Below the pieces are notes generated by a model. It did not search any database and was not told the DNA's origin. It saw only the letters and a list, made by a program, of their open reading frames with translations. Positions 26,346-35,467 of a stretch of DNA of 64,000 bases are shown in pieces. The stretch comes from an uncultured Flavobacteriales bacterium (GTDB lineage Bacteria > Bacteroidota > Bacteroidia > Flavobacteriales_E > Vicingaceae): assembly GCA_905479915.1 (NCBI GenBank), contig CAJQOH010000023.1, positions 62,001 through 126,000 of the forward strand, given 5' to 3'. A program made the position numbers and the translations under genes. The first letter of the stretch is position 1. Every line of letters starts with the position of its first letter.

Positions 26346-26756
26346 TTAATCGATTAGTTCATTGATGTCAATTTCATCTTTTACAATGAAACAGTTTGGG
26401 AATTCTTTAGCAATAAAGTTTTTGTATTTTAAAGCTTCGAGTTTGGTCTTGAAATCGCCAACTCTCACTTTGTAGTAAGGTTGTTCATAGTCAAGATGTG
26501 CTTTTGTTTTGGGATGAACCCTTAAAAATTTGGACCTTGCTTGGTTGGCAGGCTGTCTTTTGTTTCCTGAATAAATTTGAACTCGAAATCCTTTAAGTTG
26601 GTAGGATTCGGTATAACTCTCGTTAAGCTTATCTATTCTGGGGTCTTTAATGGTGTTGTCTATCTTTGATGTTACAATGTTGCTATCAATATTTTCTTGA
26701 GAAAATAAGAGTTGGCAAGAAAAGCAAAGTGCGACTATTAATAGAATTTTCTTCAT
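26346..26756 (-). CDS. Secreted SPOR-domain protein
   Basis: A signal peptide (MKKILLIVALCFSCQLLFSQ) is followed by a short linker and a C-terminal SPOR domain (about residues 62-125). The domain begins KGFRVQIYSGNKRQPA and continues PYYKVRVGDFKTKLEALKY. SPOR domains bind septal peptidoglycan lacking stem peptides, so a role in envelope or division is likely. The frame extends to an ATG at 26786, but the internal ATG at 26756 directly opens the signal peptide. It lies divergent from the ACIII operon. Confidence 0.88.
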   Translation of the reverse strand: MKKILLIVALCFSCQLLFSQENIDSNIVTSKIDNTIKDPRIDKLNESYTESYQLKGFRVQIYSGNKRQPANQARSKFLRVHPKTKAHLDYEQPYYKVRVGDFKTKLEALKYKNFIAKEFPNCFIVKDEIDINELID

Positions 26757-26842
26757 AAGAATGTAATAAATCAAATTAGTTTTCAAAAATACAGAAATCT
26801 AAAAACAATAAATGAACCAAAAATAAATTTATCCTCAACACT

Positions 26843-26861
26843 ATTTAGAATGATTCTAAAT
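26843..26861. promoter_or_regulatory. 9-1-9 palindrome, possible Fur-family operator
   Basis: ATTTAGAATGATTCTAAAT is a perfect inverted repeat around a central G. Its core TTAGAAT-G-ATTCTAA has the 7-1-7 layout of Fur-family boxes (compare TNATAATNATTATNA). It lies in the 229-base divergent region between the SPOR gene and actA, 56 bases upstream of the actA -7 box. Regulator identity is inferred from shape only. Confidence 0.45.
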
Positions 26862-26917
26862 TAACAATTTATAGTTGTTTTTTTATTCAAAGATTTAGTA
26901 AAAACGACCTATTCTTA

Positions 26918-26925
26918 TACATTTG
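26918..26925 (+). promoter_or_regulatory. -7 box TACATTTG of the ACIII-cox operon
   Basis: Exact TAnnTTTG match about 60 bases before the actA start. At 19 bases upstream the sequence reads TAG rather than TTG, so the -33 box is weak. Confidence 0.5.
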
Positions 26926-26985
26926 TTGGCTATTGCACGAAGGTATATAATAAAAAAAATATAAAGTAATTGTAACTCATTTAGT

Positions 26986-28284
26986 ATGAACAAGATAATC
27001 AATTTAACAAAAGCAAATACACTGATTAAGGTGTCTTTACTTTGTCTTTCTTTTCTGTTCTTTCAATTCGATTCATATTCTCAGGATACAGAAAAAGGGA
27101 AAAAGTTATTTAAAGCAAATTGTGCTGCTTGTCACAATGTAGGAACAAAAGTAGTTGTTGGTCCTGGTTTGCAAGGTGTAGGAGAAAAGCATGATAGAGA
27201 GTGGTTGGAGAAGTGGATTAAGAATTCTGGAGAGTTGATTGCTTCTGGAGATGCTGCTGCAAATGAGATTTTCAATGAGTTTAAGAAATCTATTATGCCT
27301 CCTCAGGCGGTTAGTACTGAAGATATTGATAATATTTTAGCTTACATTGCTAATCCTGGAGATGGTGGTGGAGAAATTATTGTTGATGGACCTCCGACTG
27401 GAGAAGTTGTTGAAGAAGATAATTCAGTTATGATGTATTTATTCGGTGGAGCAATTGTATTGTTATTGATACTGATTATTACTTTAAATAAAACTGGTGT
27501 ATTTGTAAAAGAAGTTATCGCTAAAGATGCTGGAGAAACTTATGAAGGACCTACGACATTGTATGGGAACCTTAAAAAGTTGATGGGTGACAATAAAGGA
27601 ATTGTTGCTGCAATTGTAATTGTTCTTTTCTTTGGTGGATTGTTGAACTTAGTTGATGGAGCTTTTCAAATTGGAGTTCACCAAGGGTATAAGCCTGAAC
27701 AACCAATTAAGTTTTCACATAAAATCCATGCTGGAGATGATAAGATAGATTGTAACTATTGTCACTCTAGTGCTCGTCATAGTAAAACATCAGGAATACC
27801 TTCACTAAATGTTTGTATGAATTGTCATAAAGCAATTGATGGTTCTGATGGAAAAACATTTATGTACAATGGAGAGCAGTATTCTATGACTGAAGAGATT
27901 CAGAAGATTTACGATCACTTAGATTACAATCCAGAAACTCAAGAGTATGGAGATAATCCAACTCCAGTTAAATGGGTGAAGATTCACAACTTACCAGATC
28001 ACGTTTATTTTAGCCATCAGCAACACGTTGTAGCAGGTAAACAAAAATGTCAAACATGTCATGGTCCTGTTGAGGAAATGGATGTTGTAGAACAACATGC
28101 TCCATTAACTATGAAATGGTGTATTGAATGTCATAAAGAAACAGCTGTTGCAACAGAAGGTAATGGTTATTATGATGAGATGCATGATAGAATGACTCCA
28201 GAATTTAAAGAAAAAGTATTGAATGACGGAGTGTTGACTGTTGATGAGATTGGTGGTTGGGAATGTGCAAAATGTCATTATTAA
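26986..28284 (+). CDS. actA: ACIII subunit ActA: pentaheme cytochrome fused to a monoheme cytochrome c
   Basis: Multiheme subunit of alternative complex III (menaquinol:acceptor oxidoreductase). Six CxxCH motifs are visible. CAACH at 46-50 with Met ligand M104 (IMPP) forms an N-terminal monoheme cytochrome c domain. CNYCH (256-260), CMNCH (277-281), CQTCH (355-359), CIECH (379-383) and CAKCH (427-431) form the pentaheme part. Membrane helices lie at about 146-168 and 203-225, and a signal peptide at the N-terminus. The monoheme domain is an addition relative to the minimal pentaheme ActA. First gene of the operon; actB follows after 29 bases. Confidence 0.92.
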   Translation: MNKIINLTKANTLIKVSLLCLSFLFFQFDSYSQDTEKGKKLFKANCAACHNVGTKVVVGPGLQGVGEKHDREWLEKWIKNSGELIASGDAAANEIFNEFKKSIMPPQAVSTEDIDNILAYIANPGDGGGEIIVDGPPTGEVVEEDNSVMMYLFGGAIVLLLILIITLNKTGVFVKEVIAKDAGETYEGPTTLYGNLKKLMGDNKGIVAAIVIVLFFGGLLNLVDGAFQIGVHQGYKPEQPIKFSHKIHAGDDKIDCNYCHSSARHSKTSGIPSLNVCMNCHKAIDGSDGKTFMYNGEQYSMTEEIQKIYDHLDYNPETQEYGDNPTPVKWVKIHNLPDHVYFSHQQHVVAGKQKCQTCHGPVEEMDVVEQHAPLTMKWCIECHKETAVATEGNGYYDEMHDRMTPEFKEKVLNDGVLTVDEIGGWECAKCHY

Positions 28285-28313
28285 TTGATTTGAATTTTAA
28301 GCTTTAACAGAAT

Positions 28314-31300
28314 ATGGCTAATACAAAAAAATATTGGAAAGGTTTAGAACAACTGGATAACGATTCTAAGTTTGTTGAATCAAGCAACGATGAGTTTGCT
28401 GAACAATTACCAGTTACTGAATTTTTAGGTAACAAAGAAGATTTAGAAGATGCTACTACTACAAGAAGAGATTTCTTAAAGTATTTAGGATTTGGAGTAG
28501 CTGCAGCATCTTTAGCAGCTTGTGAAACTCCGGTTACAAAAGCAATACCTTATTTAAATAAACCAGAAGAAATTACTCCTGGTTTAGCAAATTATTACGC
28601 ATCAACTTATTATGATGGTAATGATTATGCACCTATCTTAGTAAAAACTAGAGAAGGTCGTCCAATTCATATTGTTGGAAATAAAGAATCTGTTTTAACG
28701 AAAGGTGCAATTAATGCCAGAGTTAATGCTTCAGTTCTTTCATTGTATGATAACAATAGGTTAAAAGCTCCTTCAGTAAAAGGAGAAGATACTACTTGGG
28801 CAACTATCGATAATAGATTAGGAAAAGAATTGAAAGCTGCGAAATCAGTAAGGATTTTAACAGGATCTGTTATTAGTCCTTCTGCCCAAAGTGTTCTTGA
28901 TACATTTTTTGAGGCAAATGCTTCAACAGTATTTGTGGGTGATGAAAGAGTTGCGATGAAGCGGCCTTATGAAGCGACTGTTTATGATACTATTTCTTAC
29001 TCAGGAATTTTAGAAGCAAATGCAGCATCTTTTGGAAAAGCGATTGTTCCAACTTATAATTTCGAAAAAGCAAAAACTATAGTAAGTGTTGGAGCTGATT
29101 TTATGGGTAACTGGTTGGACGCTTTACAATATGTTAATGATTATGCTCAAACAAGAAAGCCAAATGGTGAATGGATGTCTAAAACATTCCAGTTTGAAGC
29201 AAGCATGTCTTTATCAGGAACAAATGCTGATGTAAGAGTTCCAGTTAAGCCATCTGAATATGGTGCTGTTATTTCTTCACTTTACGCTCACTTAGGTGGT
29301 AGCGGTGGAGCAAAAACTGCTTACGATGCAAGAGTAAAAGAAGCTGCTAAAGCTTTAAAAGCAAGCAAAGGTGAATCTATCGTTGTTTGTGGATCAAATG
29401 ATAAAAATGTTCAAGTAATAGTTAATGCAATTAATGAATTACTAGGGAACTACGGAAAAACAATTGATGTGAACACGGTATCTAATTCTAAGCAAGGATT
29501 AGATAGTGAAGTGGCTGCATTAATTGCAGATATGAATGCTGGTAAAGTAGATGCATTATTAATAAGTGGAGTTGATCCTTTATTTACAATAGGAGATGCT
29601 TTTGCTAAGGCAATGAAAAAAGTTAAAACAACTGTTTCATTTGCTACTAAGATGGATGATACTGCTGCTGCATGTATGTACGTATGTCCTTCAAACCATG
29701 CTTTAGAATCTTGGAGTGATGCAAACCCTGTTACAGGGCATTATTCTTTAGGTCAACCTACAATATCTCCTTTGTTTGATACGCGTCAAACAGAAGAAAG
29801 TTTATTGAAATGGTCTGGTAATGATTCTTCTTACCATGATTTCATTAAAAAATATTGGGAAGAAAATGTATTCCCACAATCAGGATCTTTAATGTTTACA
29901 GATTTCTGGAACAAAACTTTACACGATGGTGTAGTTGAGGTATCAACTCCAGCTTCAGAAACTACTGCTGTTTTTGCAGGAGATGTTAGTAAAGCTGTTT
30001 CTGCTGTTAAAGCAATTAAAGGGAATGGGATAGAATTGGAATTGGTTCAGAACATGGGTGTAGGAGCTGGTGTAGGAGCTGATAACCCTTGGCTACAAGA
30101 AATGCCAGATCCAATTACTAAAATTACTTGGGATAACTATGTAACTATGAATCCTTCAGAAATGGAGGAGAAAGGATACGAAACTCACTTTGGTCAAGAG
30201 CATTCAATGAATGTTGTTACTGTAGATGCTAGTGGTGGTGGATCAATTCAATTGCCAGTAATTGCTCAGCCAGGTCAAGCAAAAGGAACGGTTGGAGTTG
30301 CTGTTGGTTACGGTAAAAAAGTTGGGAACCAAGAAGAAATTACAGGAGCAAATGCTTACTTGTTAATTGATAGAAAAAAATCTGATGTTTCTTATTATGG
30401 ATCTGTTACATTAAAAGATGTAGAGTTAGATGAGCCTTACTACATTGCTTGTACTCAAACACAGCAAACGGTTATGGGTAGAGACTCTGTAATTAGAGAA
30501 ACTACATTAGATACTTATAAGAAAGGAGATAGAGAAGCTTTTAATCCTGTATGGACTTTGTTGTCTGGTGAAACAGAAACGGATGAGCATGGACATCAGC
30601 ATCAAGTAGCTAAGCCATTAAAAGAATTTGATTTATGGGGTGATCAACCAGTTAAAAACATTGGTCACAGATGGGGTATGTCTATTGATATGAATAGCTG
30701 TACTGGATGTAGTGCTTGTGTTACTTCTTGTGTTTCTGAAAATAACATTGCTGTTATTGGTAAGGATCAAGTAAGAAGAGGTAGAATTATGCACTGGATG
30801 AGAATCGATAGATATTATTCAAGTGAACACCAGCCATTAGGTGATGTTGGAGGTACGCATAAAGCGACTAAAGAAGCGGAAGAATTAGGTGCTATTGGTG
30901 CTTACACTTCAATGGAAAACCCAGCAGACAACCCAAGTGTTGTTCATCAACCAATGATGTGTCAACATTGTAATCATGCAGGTTGTGAAACTGTTTGTCC
31001 AGTTGCTGCAACAACTCACAGTAATGAAGGGTTGAATATGATGGCTTACAACAGATGTATTGGTACAAGATATTGTGCAAACAACTGTGCTTATAAAGTA
31101 AGAAGATTCAACTGGTTTAACTATATCGCATATAGCAAGTTTACAGATATTAATCCTTCTCAAGATGATTTAGGAAGAATGGTATTGAACCCTGATGTAG
31201 TTGTTAGATCAAGAGGTGTTATGGAAAAATGTAGTCTTTGTGTACAAAGAATACAAGAAGGGAAATTGGATGCTAAGAAGGCTGGATCGAAAGTTCAAGA

Positions 31301-31493
31301 TGGAGCAATTCAAACAGCTTGTTCAGCAGCTTGTCCTACAAACGCAATTACTTTTGGAGATCACAATGATAAAGAAAGTAAGCTGGCAGCAGAAAGAGAA
31401 AGTGATAGAGCATATAGAGTAATTGAAGAAGTTGGACAGGATGGAAATGTATACTATCAAACAAAAGTTAGAAATTTAAAAGCTAAAGCTTAA
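28314..31493 (+). CDS. actB: ACIII subunit ActB: molybdopterin-oxidoreductase-like iron-sulfur protein
   Basis: A large peripheral subunit of 1059 residues. A Tat motif TTRRDFLKYLGFG (RR at 51-52) is followed by SLAAC with Cys at residue 70, so it reads as a Tat-exported lipoprotein. The middle part resembles molybdopterin oxidoreductases, which in characterised ACIII bind no cofactor. The C-terminal part carries ferredoxin-type cysteine groups. These include CTGCSACVTSC, CQHCNHAGCETVC, CIGTRYCANNC, CSLCVQR and CSAACPTNA, enough for the four Fe-S clusters of the complex. actC starts 25 bases downstream. Confidence 0.93.
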   Translation: MANTKKYWKGLEQLDNDSKFVESSNDEFAEQLPVTEFLGNKEDLEDATTTRRDFLKYLGFGVAAASLAACETPVTKAIPYLNKPEEITPGLANYYASTYYDGNDYAPILVKTREGRPIHIVGNKESVLTKGAINARVNASVLSLYDNNRLKAPSVKGEDTTWATIDNRLGKELKAAKSVRILTGSVISPSAQSVLDTFFEANASTVFVGDERVAMKRPYEATVYDTISYSGILEANAASFGKAIVPTYNFEKAKTIVSVGADFMGNWLDALQYVNDYAQTRKPNGEWMSKTFQFEASMSLSGTNADVRVPVKPSEYGAVISSLYAHLGGSGGAKTAYDARVKEAAKALKASKGESIVVCGSNDKNVQVIVNAINELLGNYGKTIDVNTVSNSKQGLDSEVAALIADMNAGKVDALLISGVDPLFTIGDAFAKAMKKVKTTVSFATKMDDTAAACMYVCPSNHALESWSDANPVTGHYSLGQPTISPLFDTRQTEESLLKWSGNDSSYHDFIKKYWEENVFPQSGSLMFTDFWNKTLHDGVVEVSTPASETTAVFAGDVSKAVSAVKAIKGNGIELELVQNMGVGAGVGADNPWLQEMPDPITKITWDNYVTMNPSEMEEKGYETHFGQEHSMNVVTVDASGGGSIQLPVIAQPGQAKGTVGVAVGYGKKVGNQEEITGANAYLLIDRKKSDVSYYGSVTLKDVELDEPYYIACTQTQQTVMGRDSVIRETTLDTYKKGDREAFNPVWTLLSGETETDEHGHQHQVAKPLKEFDLWGDQPVKNIGHRWGMSIDMNSCTGCSACVTSCVSENNIAVIGKDQVRRGRIMHWMRIDRYYSSEHQPLGDVGGTHKATKEAEELGAIGAYTSMENPADNPSVVHQPMMCQHCNHAGCETVCPVAATTHSNEGLNMMAYNRCIGTRYCANNCAYKVRRFNWFNYIAYSKFTDINPSQDDLGRMVLNPDVVVRSRGVMEKCSLCVQRIQEGKLDAKKAGSKVQDGAIQTACSAACPTNAITFGDHNDKESKLAAERESDRAYRVIEEVGQDGNVYYQTKVRNLKAKA

Positions 31494-31518
31494 TAATTTT
31501 ATATTAAATAATTATAAA

Positions 31519-32937
31519 ATGCATAAAGAAGCAGCAATAAGAGAACCATTAATATTAGGAAATCCTACTTATACGGATATTTCTAATGATGTATTACATG
31601 CAATAGAAAATAAGCCAACCAAACTATGGAAGGTTCTTATGGTAATTGCCTCAATCGCTGCCGTTTGGGGAGTTGGTTGTATCCTTTACCTTTTAGGAGT
31701 TGGAATTGGAACTTGGGGATTGAACAATACCGTAGGTTGGGCTTGGGATATTACCAACTTTGTTTGGTGGGTAGGAATCGGACACGCAGGAACGTTAATT
31801 TCTGCTGTACTTTTATTATTCCGTCAAAAATGGAGAATGGCAATTAACCGTCCTGCAGAGGCAATGACAATTTTCGCTGTATTTATGGCAGGAATGTTCC
31901 CGATGATTCACATGGGAAGAATTTGGATGGCATACTGGGTATTGCCTATTCCAAATCAATTTGGATCGTTATGGGTAAACTTTAACTCTCCTTTATTATG
32001 GGATGTATTTGCAATTAGTACTTACTTATCAGTTTCTTTAGTATTCTGGTATATTGGTTTAATTCCAGATTTCGGAACAATTAGAGATAGAGCTACTCGT
32101 CCAGTTCAAAAATTAATGTACAGTTTATTAAGTTTCGGTTGGACAGGAAATGCTAAAGCATGGCAACGTTTTGAAGAAGTATCTTTAGTATTAGCAGGTT
32201 TAGCTACTCCTTTAGTATTCTCGGTACACTCTATTGTATCTATGGATTTTGCTACTTCAGTTATTCCAGGATGGCATACAACAATTTTCCCACCTTACTT
32301 CGTTGCAGGAGCTGTATTCTCAGGATTTGCGATGGTACAAACATTAATGTTAATTGTAAGAAAGGCAATGAGATTGGAACAGTATGTTACTATCAAGCAC
32401 ATTGAATACATGAACATTGTAATTATTGTTACTGGTTCTATAGTTGGTGTTGCTTACTTAACAGAGTTGTTTATTTCTTACTATTCAGGTGTTGAATATG
32501 AGTCATACGCATTTATTAATAGATTCTCTGGTCCTTACTGGTGGTCTTATTGGGCAATGATGACATGTAATGTTGTTTCACCACATTTATTCTGGTCTAA
32601 AAAATTAAGAACAAACCTAGCCTTTACTTTCGTGATGTCTATCATCGTGAATATCGGAATGTGGTTCGAGAGATTTGTAATTATTGTAACTTCTGTTCAC
32701 AGAGATTACTTACCATCAAGTTGGTCTATGTTCTACCCAACATGGGTTGATATAGGAGTGTTTATGGGAACATTAGGAATCTTTAGTGTATTCTATTTAC
32801 TGTTCTTAAAGTATTTCCCAGTATTGGCTTTCAATGAGGTAAAATCGATTTTGAAATCATCAGGAGAACAATATAAGAATATGTCGGATGAAGAGTTTAA
32901 GGCACTTCACCCAGTATTTAAAAAAGATAAAAAATAA
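31519..32937 (+). CDS. actC: ACIII subunit ActC (NrfD-like membrane protein)
   Basis: Integral membrane subunit of 472 residues with about ten predicted helices, of the NrfD/PsrC family. Landmarks are the cytoplasmic N-terminus containing REPLILGNPTY, NFVWWVGIGHAGTLISA, GRIWMAYWVLPIPN and FVIIVTSVHRDYLPSSW. In ACIII structures ActC forms the menaquinol site with help from ActD and ActF. It overlaps no gene; actD begins 19 bases after the stop. Confidence 0.95.
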   Translation: MHKEAAIREPLILGNPTYTDISNDVLHAIENKPTKLWKVLMVIASIAAVWGVGCILYLLGVGIGTWGLNNTVGWAWDITNFVWWVGIGHAGTLISAVLLLFRQKWRMAINRPAEAMTIFAVFMAGMFPMIHMGRIWMAYWVLPIPNQFGSLWVNFNSPLLWDVFAISTYLSVSLVFWYIGLIPDFGTIRDRATRPVQKLMYSLLSFGWTGNAKAWQRFEEVSLVLAGLATPLVFSVHSIVSMDFATSVIPGWHTTIFPPYFVAGAVFSGFAMVQTLMLIVRKAMRLEQYVTIKHIEYMNIVIIVTGSIVGVAYLTELFISYYSGVEYESYAFINRFSGPYWWSYWAMMTCNVVSPHLFWSKKLRTNLAFTFVMSIIVNIGMWFERFVIIVTSVHRDYLPSSWSMFYPTWVDIGVFMGTLGIFSVFYLLFLKYFPVLAFNEVKSILKSSGEQYKNMSDEEFKALHPVFKKDKK

Positions 32938-32956
32938 TTATTTAGATATTTTAACT

Positions 32957-33481
32957 ATGTCAGATAAAGCAATATACGCGATTTACGATGATGACTATGT
33001 ACTTTTAGAAAGTGCAAAGCATTTAGTAAGTAAAGGAATTCACATTAGAGATGTATTTTCTCCATTTCCAATTCACGGAATAGATCCAGTTATAGGATTG
33101 GCTAGAACAAGAATTGCAATGACTGCATTTATTTATGGTATGTGTGGGGTTACTTTAGCACTAACAGGAATGTGGTTTTTCATGATTCATGATTGGCCAT
33201 TAAACATTGGTGGTAAACCAAACTTTTCTATCCTAACTAACATTCCATCATTTGTTCCAATTACATTTGAATTTGGAGTTTTATGTGCTGGACATGGTAT
33301 GGCAATTACCTTTATGTTAAGAAACTGGACATTGCCTGGATTTAAAGGAAGAAATCCTTATCCAAGTACAACAGACAATAGGTTTGTAATGGAAATTCAC
33401 GCTGGAGATTCTGATTTAAGTGCTGAAGAAATTAAAGCATTTATTGATGAAACTTGCGTTTTAGAAATTGACGAAAAATAA
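32957..33481 (+). CDS. actD: ACIII subunit ActD (DUF3341)
   Basis: DUF3341 membrane subunit of 174 residues with a cytoplasmic N-terminal domain (IYAIYDDDYVLLESAKHL) and two membrane helices (about 55-80 and 95-118). The motif FSPFPIHGID is diagnostic. The frame stays open upstream to an ATG at 32888 inside actC, but the family N-terminus is MSDKAIYAIYDDD at 32957. actE starts 10 bases after the stop. Confidence 0.94.
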   Translation: MSDKAIYAIYDDDYVLLESAKHLVSKGIHIRDVFSPFPIHGIDPVIGLARTRIAMTAFIYGMCGVTLALTGMWFFMIHDWPLNIGGKPNFSILTNIPSFVPITFEFGVLCAGHGMAITFMLRNWTLPGFKGRNPYPSTTDNRFVMEIHAGDSDLSAEEIKAFIDETCVLEIDEK

Positions 33482-33491
33482 TTTAATACAG

Positions 33492-34187
33492 ATGAAAAGA
33501 AAGTATTTAAATAGATTATCAAAATTGGCTATCGTTGCTGCTGTAATTTCTATTACATCTTGTCAAGAAGAAGGCGGATTAGCTCCTGAATACATGCCAG
33601 ATATGTATCGTTCTCCAGCAGTAGAACCTTATGTTGATTATGGTGAATTAAGAGGGAACTATAGCGATGCAAAGTATACTGATAAAATGACTGCTCGTCA
33701 GTCTGTAGAAGGAACTATTCCAAGAGGTTTTCAACCTTATGGATATGAAAATACTCCTGAAGGGTACCAATTAGCTGGACAGAATTTAAAAAATCCAATG
33801 GCTTATTCTGAAGATGTTGTAAAAGACGGAGAAGAGTTATACGGAATGATGTGTGTACACTGTCATGGTAAAACAGGACAAGGAGACGGAACTTTAGTTG
33901 AAAGAGGTAAATTTCCTCCGATACCGACAAAATTTGCTCCAGGTTTAGTGAAAACAGAAGGTGAAATGTTTCATACAATTACCTATGGTAAAGGTTTGAT
34001 GGGATCTCATGCTTCTCAATTGAACCAAGAAGAAAGATGGAAGTTAGTTCACTTTATTAGAGCTAAATTCATGGAAGAAGTTCCAGCTATAGATACTACA
34101 GCTGCAGTTGCTGTTGTAGAAGAAGTAGTTGCTGAAGTAGTTGAAGCTACAGAAGAAGTTAAAGAAACCGAAGCACACGGACATTAA
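33492..34187 (+). CDS. actE: ACIII subunit ActE, monoheme cytochrome c lipoprotein
   Basis: A type II signal peptide ends in ITSC with lipidated Cys at residue 24. A spacer containing MYRSPAVEPY is followed by a cytochrome c domain with heme motif CVHCH at 121-125. A Met ligand probably lies in YGKGLMGSHASQL. The C-terminus is Val/Glu/Ala-rich and ends in HGH. ActE passes electrons from the complex toward the oxidase. The open frame extends 24 bases upstream, overlapping actD, but ATG 33492 opens the lipoprotein signal. Confidence 0.94.
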   Translation: MKRKYLNRLSKLAIVAAVISITSCQEEGGLAPEYMPDMYRSPAVEPYVDYGELRGNYSDAKYTDKMTARQSVEGTIPRGFQPYGYENTPEGYQLAGQNLKNPMAYSEDVVKDGEELYGMMCVHCHGKTGQGDGTLVERGKFPPIPTKFAPGLVKTEGEMFHTITYGKGLMGSHASQLNQEERWKLVHFIRAKFMEEVPAIDTTAAVAVVEEVVAEVVEATEEVKETEAHGH

Positions 34188-34217
34188 AATTTAAAAGAAA
34201 ACAAACATTCTTATAAA

Positions 34218-35429
34218 ATGGAATACAAAGTATCAAAACACGCAAAATTAACTACGATTATTTTAGTCGTTGTAGGTCTGTTATCATTGGTAGCAGGTAT
34301 AGCTATGGATCATAATCATCATGGAGTTTCAGGAAGACTTTGGGCTAACTTATTAGTGGATGGATATTTCTTTTTTACTATTTCACTAGCTGCAGTATTC
34401 TTTTTAGCCTTACAATATGTTTCCGAAATGGCTTGGGGAGTTACTACACAAAGAGTATTTCAAGCAATAATGGCTTTTATGCCAGTTGGTGCGGTTGTTC
34501 TTTTAATTGTATTTGCAGCAAGTTCTTTACATATGAACCACTTATATCACTGGATGGCTGAAGGTGTTATGGAAGAAGGACATGAGAACTATGATAAAAT
34601 TATTGCTGGTAAATCAGCTTATTTAAACCAGCCATTCTTCTGGGTAAGAACAATATTATACATTGGAGTATGGATGTATTTTGCAAATTGGTTTAGAAAA
34701 AACTCATTAAAAGAAGATAAATTAAACTTGGATGGAGCTGTTTCTCCAGTTTATAAAAAAGCAATTATTAAAGGTGTGTTATTTATCGCATTCTTTGCAT
34801 ACACATCTTCTTCTTCTGCTTGGGATTGGATTATGGCAATTGATGTTCACTGGTTTAGTACAATGTTTGGATGGTATGCATTCTCAGGAATGTGGGTGTC
34901 TATGATGATTGTTGCAGTGGTAATGGTGCAATACTTAAAGAAAAATGGATATTTAAAAGAAGTTAATTCAAGTCATGTTCATGATATTGGAAAATGGATG
35001 TTTGCAATTAGTTGTTTATGGTCTTATATTTGGTTCTGTCAGTTTATGTTGATTTGGTATTCTAATATACCTGAGGAAGTAACTTATTACGTTCAACGTT
35101 TTAATGATTACAGAGGTTTATATATAGGAACTTTCTTTGTAAACTTTATGATGCCATTCTTTATCTTAATGTCTAGAGATGCTAAACGAAACGGAATATT
35201 CTTAATTCCTGTTGCATTAATAATTTTCTTAGGGCACTGGGTAGATGTATTGATTATGGTTTTACCAGGAACAATGTTTGAGCATGGTACTTTAGGATTG
35301 GTAGAAATAGGAATGTTCTTAACATTTTTAGGAGTATTTATTTTTATGGTGTTAAACGCACTATCTAAAGCTCCTTTACAGACTAAGAATCATCCAATGT
35401 ATGATGAAAGTTTACACTTACACCATTAA
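34218..35429 (+). CDS. actF: ACIII subunit ActF
   Basis: Integral membrane protein of 403 residues with about ten predicted helices, ACIII subunit F, a relative of ActC fold. Landmarks are MDHNHHGVSGRLWANLL near the start, FFWVRTILYIGVWMYFANWFRKNS, SSSSAWDWIMAIDVHWFSTMFGW and the C-terminal HPMYDESLHLHH. In known complexes ActC and ActF sit at opposite ends of the membrane part. coxB starts 38 bases later with no terminator between, linking ACIII with the oxidase. Confidence 0.94.
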   Translation: MEYKVSKHAKLTTIILVVVGLLSLVAGIAMDHNHHGVSGRLWANLLVDGYFFFTISLAAVFFLALQYVSEMAWGVTTQRVFQAIMAFMPVGAVVLLIVFAASSLHMNHLYHWMAEGVMEEGHENYDKIIAGKSAYLNQPFFWVRTILYIGVWMYFANWFRKNSLKEDKLNLDGAVSPVYKKAIIKGVLFIAFFAYTSSSSAWDWIMAIDVHWFSTMFGWYAFSGMWVSMMIVAVVMVQYLKKNGYLKEVNSSHVHDIGKWMFAISCLWSYIWFCQFMLIWYSNIPEEVTYYVQRFNDYRGLYIGTFFVNFMMPFFILMSRDAKRNGIFLIPVALIIFLGHWVDVLIMVLPGTMFEHGTLGLVEIGMFLTFLGVFIFMVLNALSKAPLQTKNHPMYDESLHLHH

Positions 35430-35467
35430 TAACAAATTAGAATAATAATAAAGAAAGTCTTATAATT

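Noticed and set aside
32888-32956. N-terminal extension of ActD overlapping actC
   Set aside because: It would read out-of-frame actC sequence; the family N-terminus MSDKAIYAIYDDD starts at 32957.
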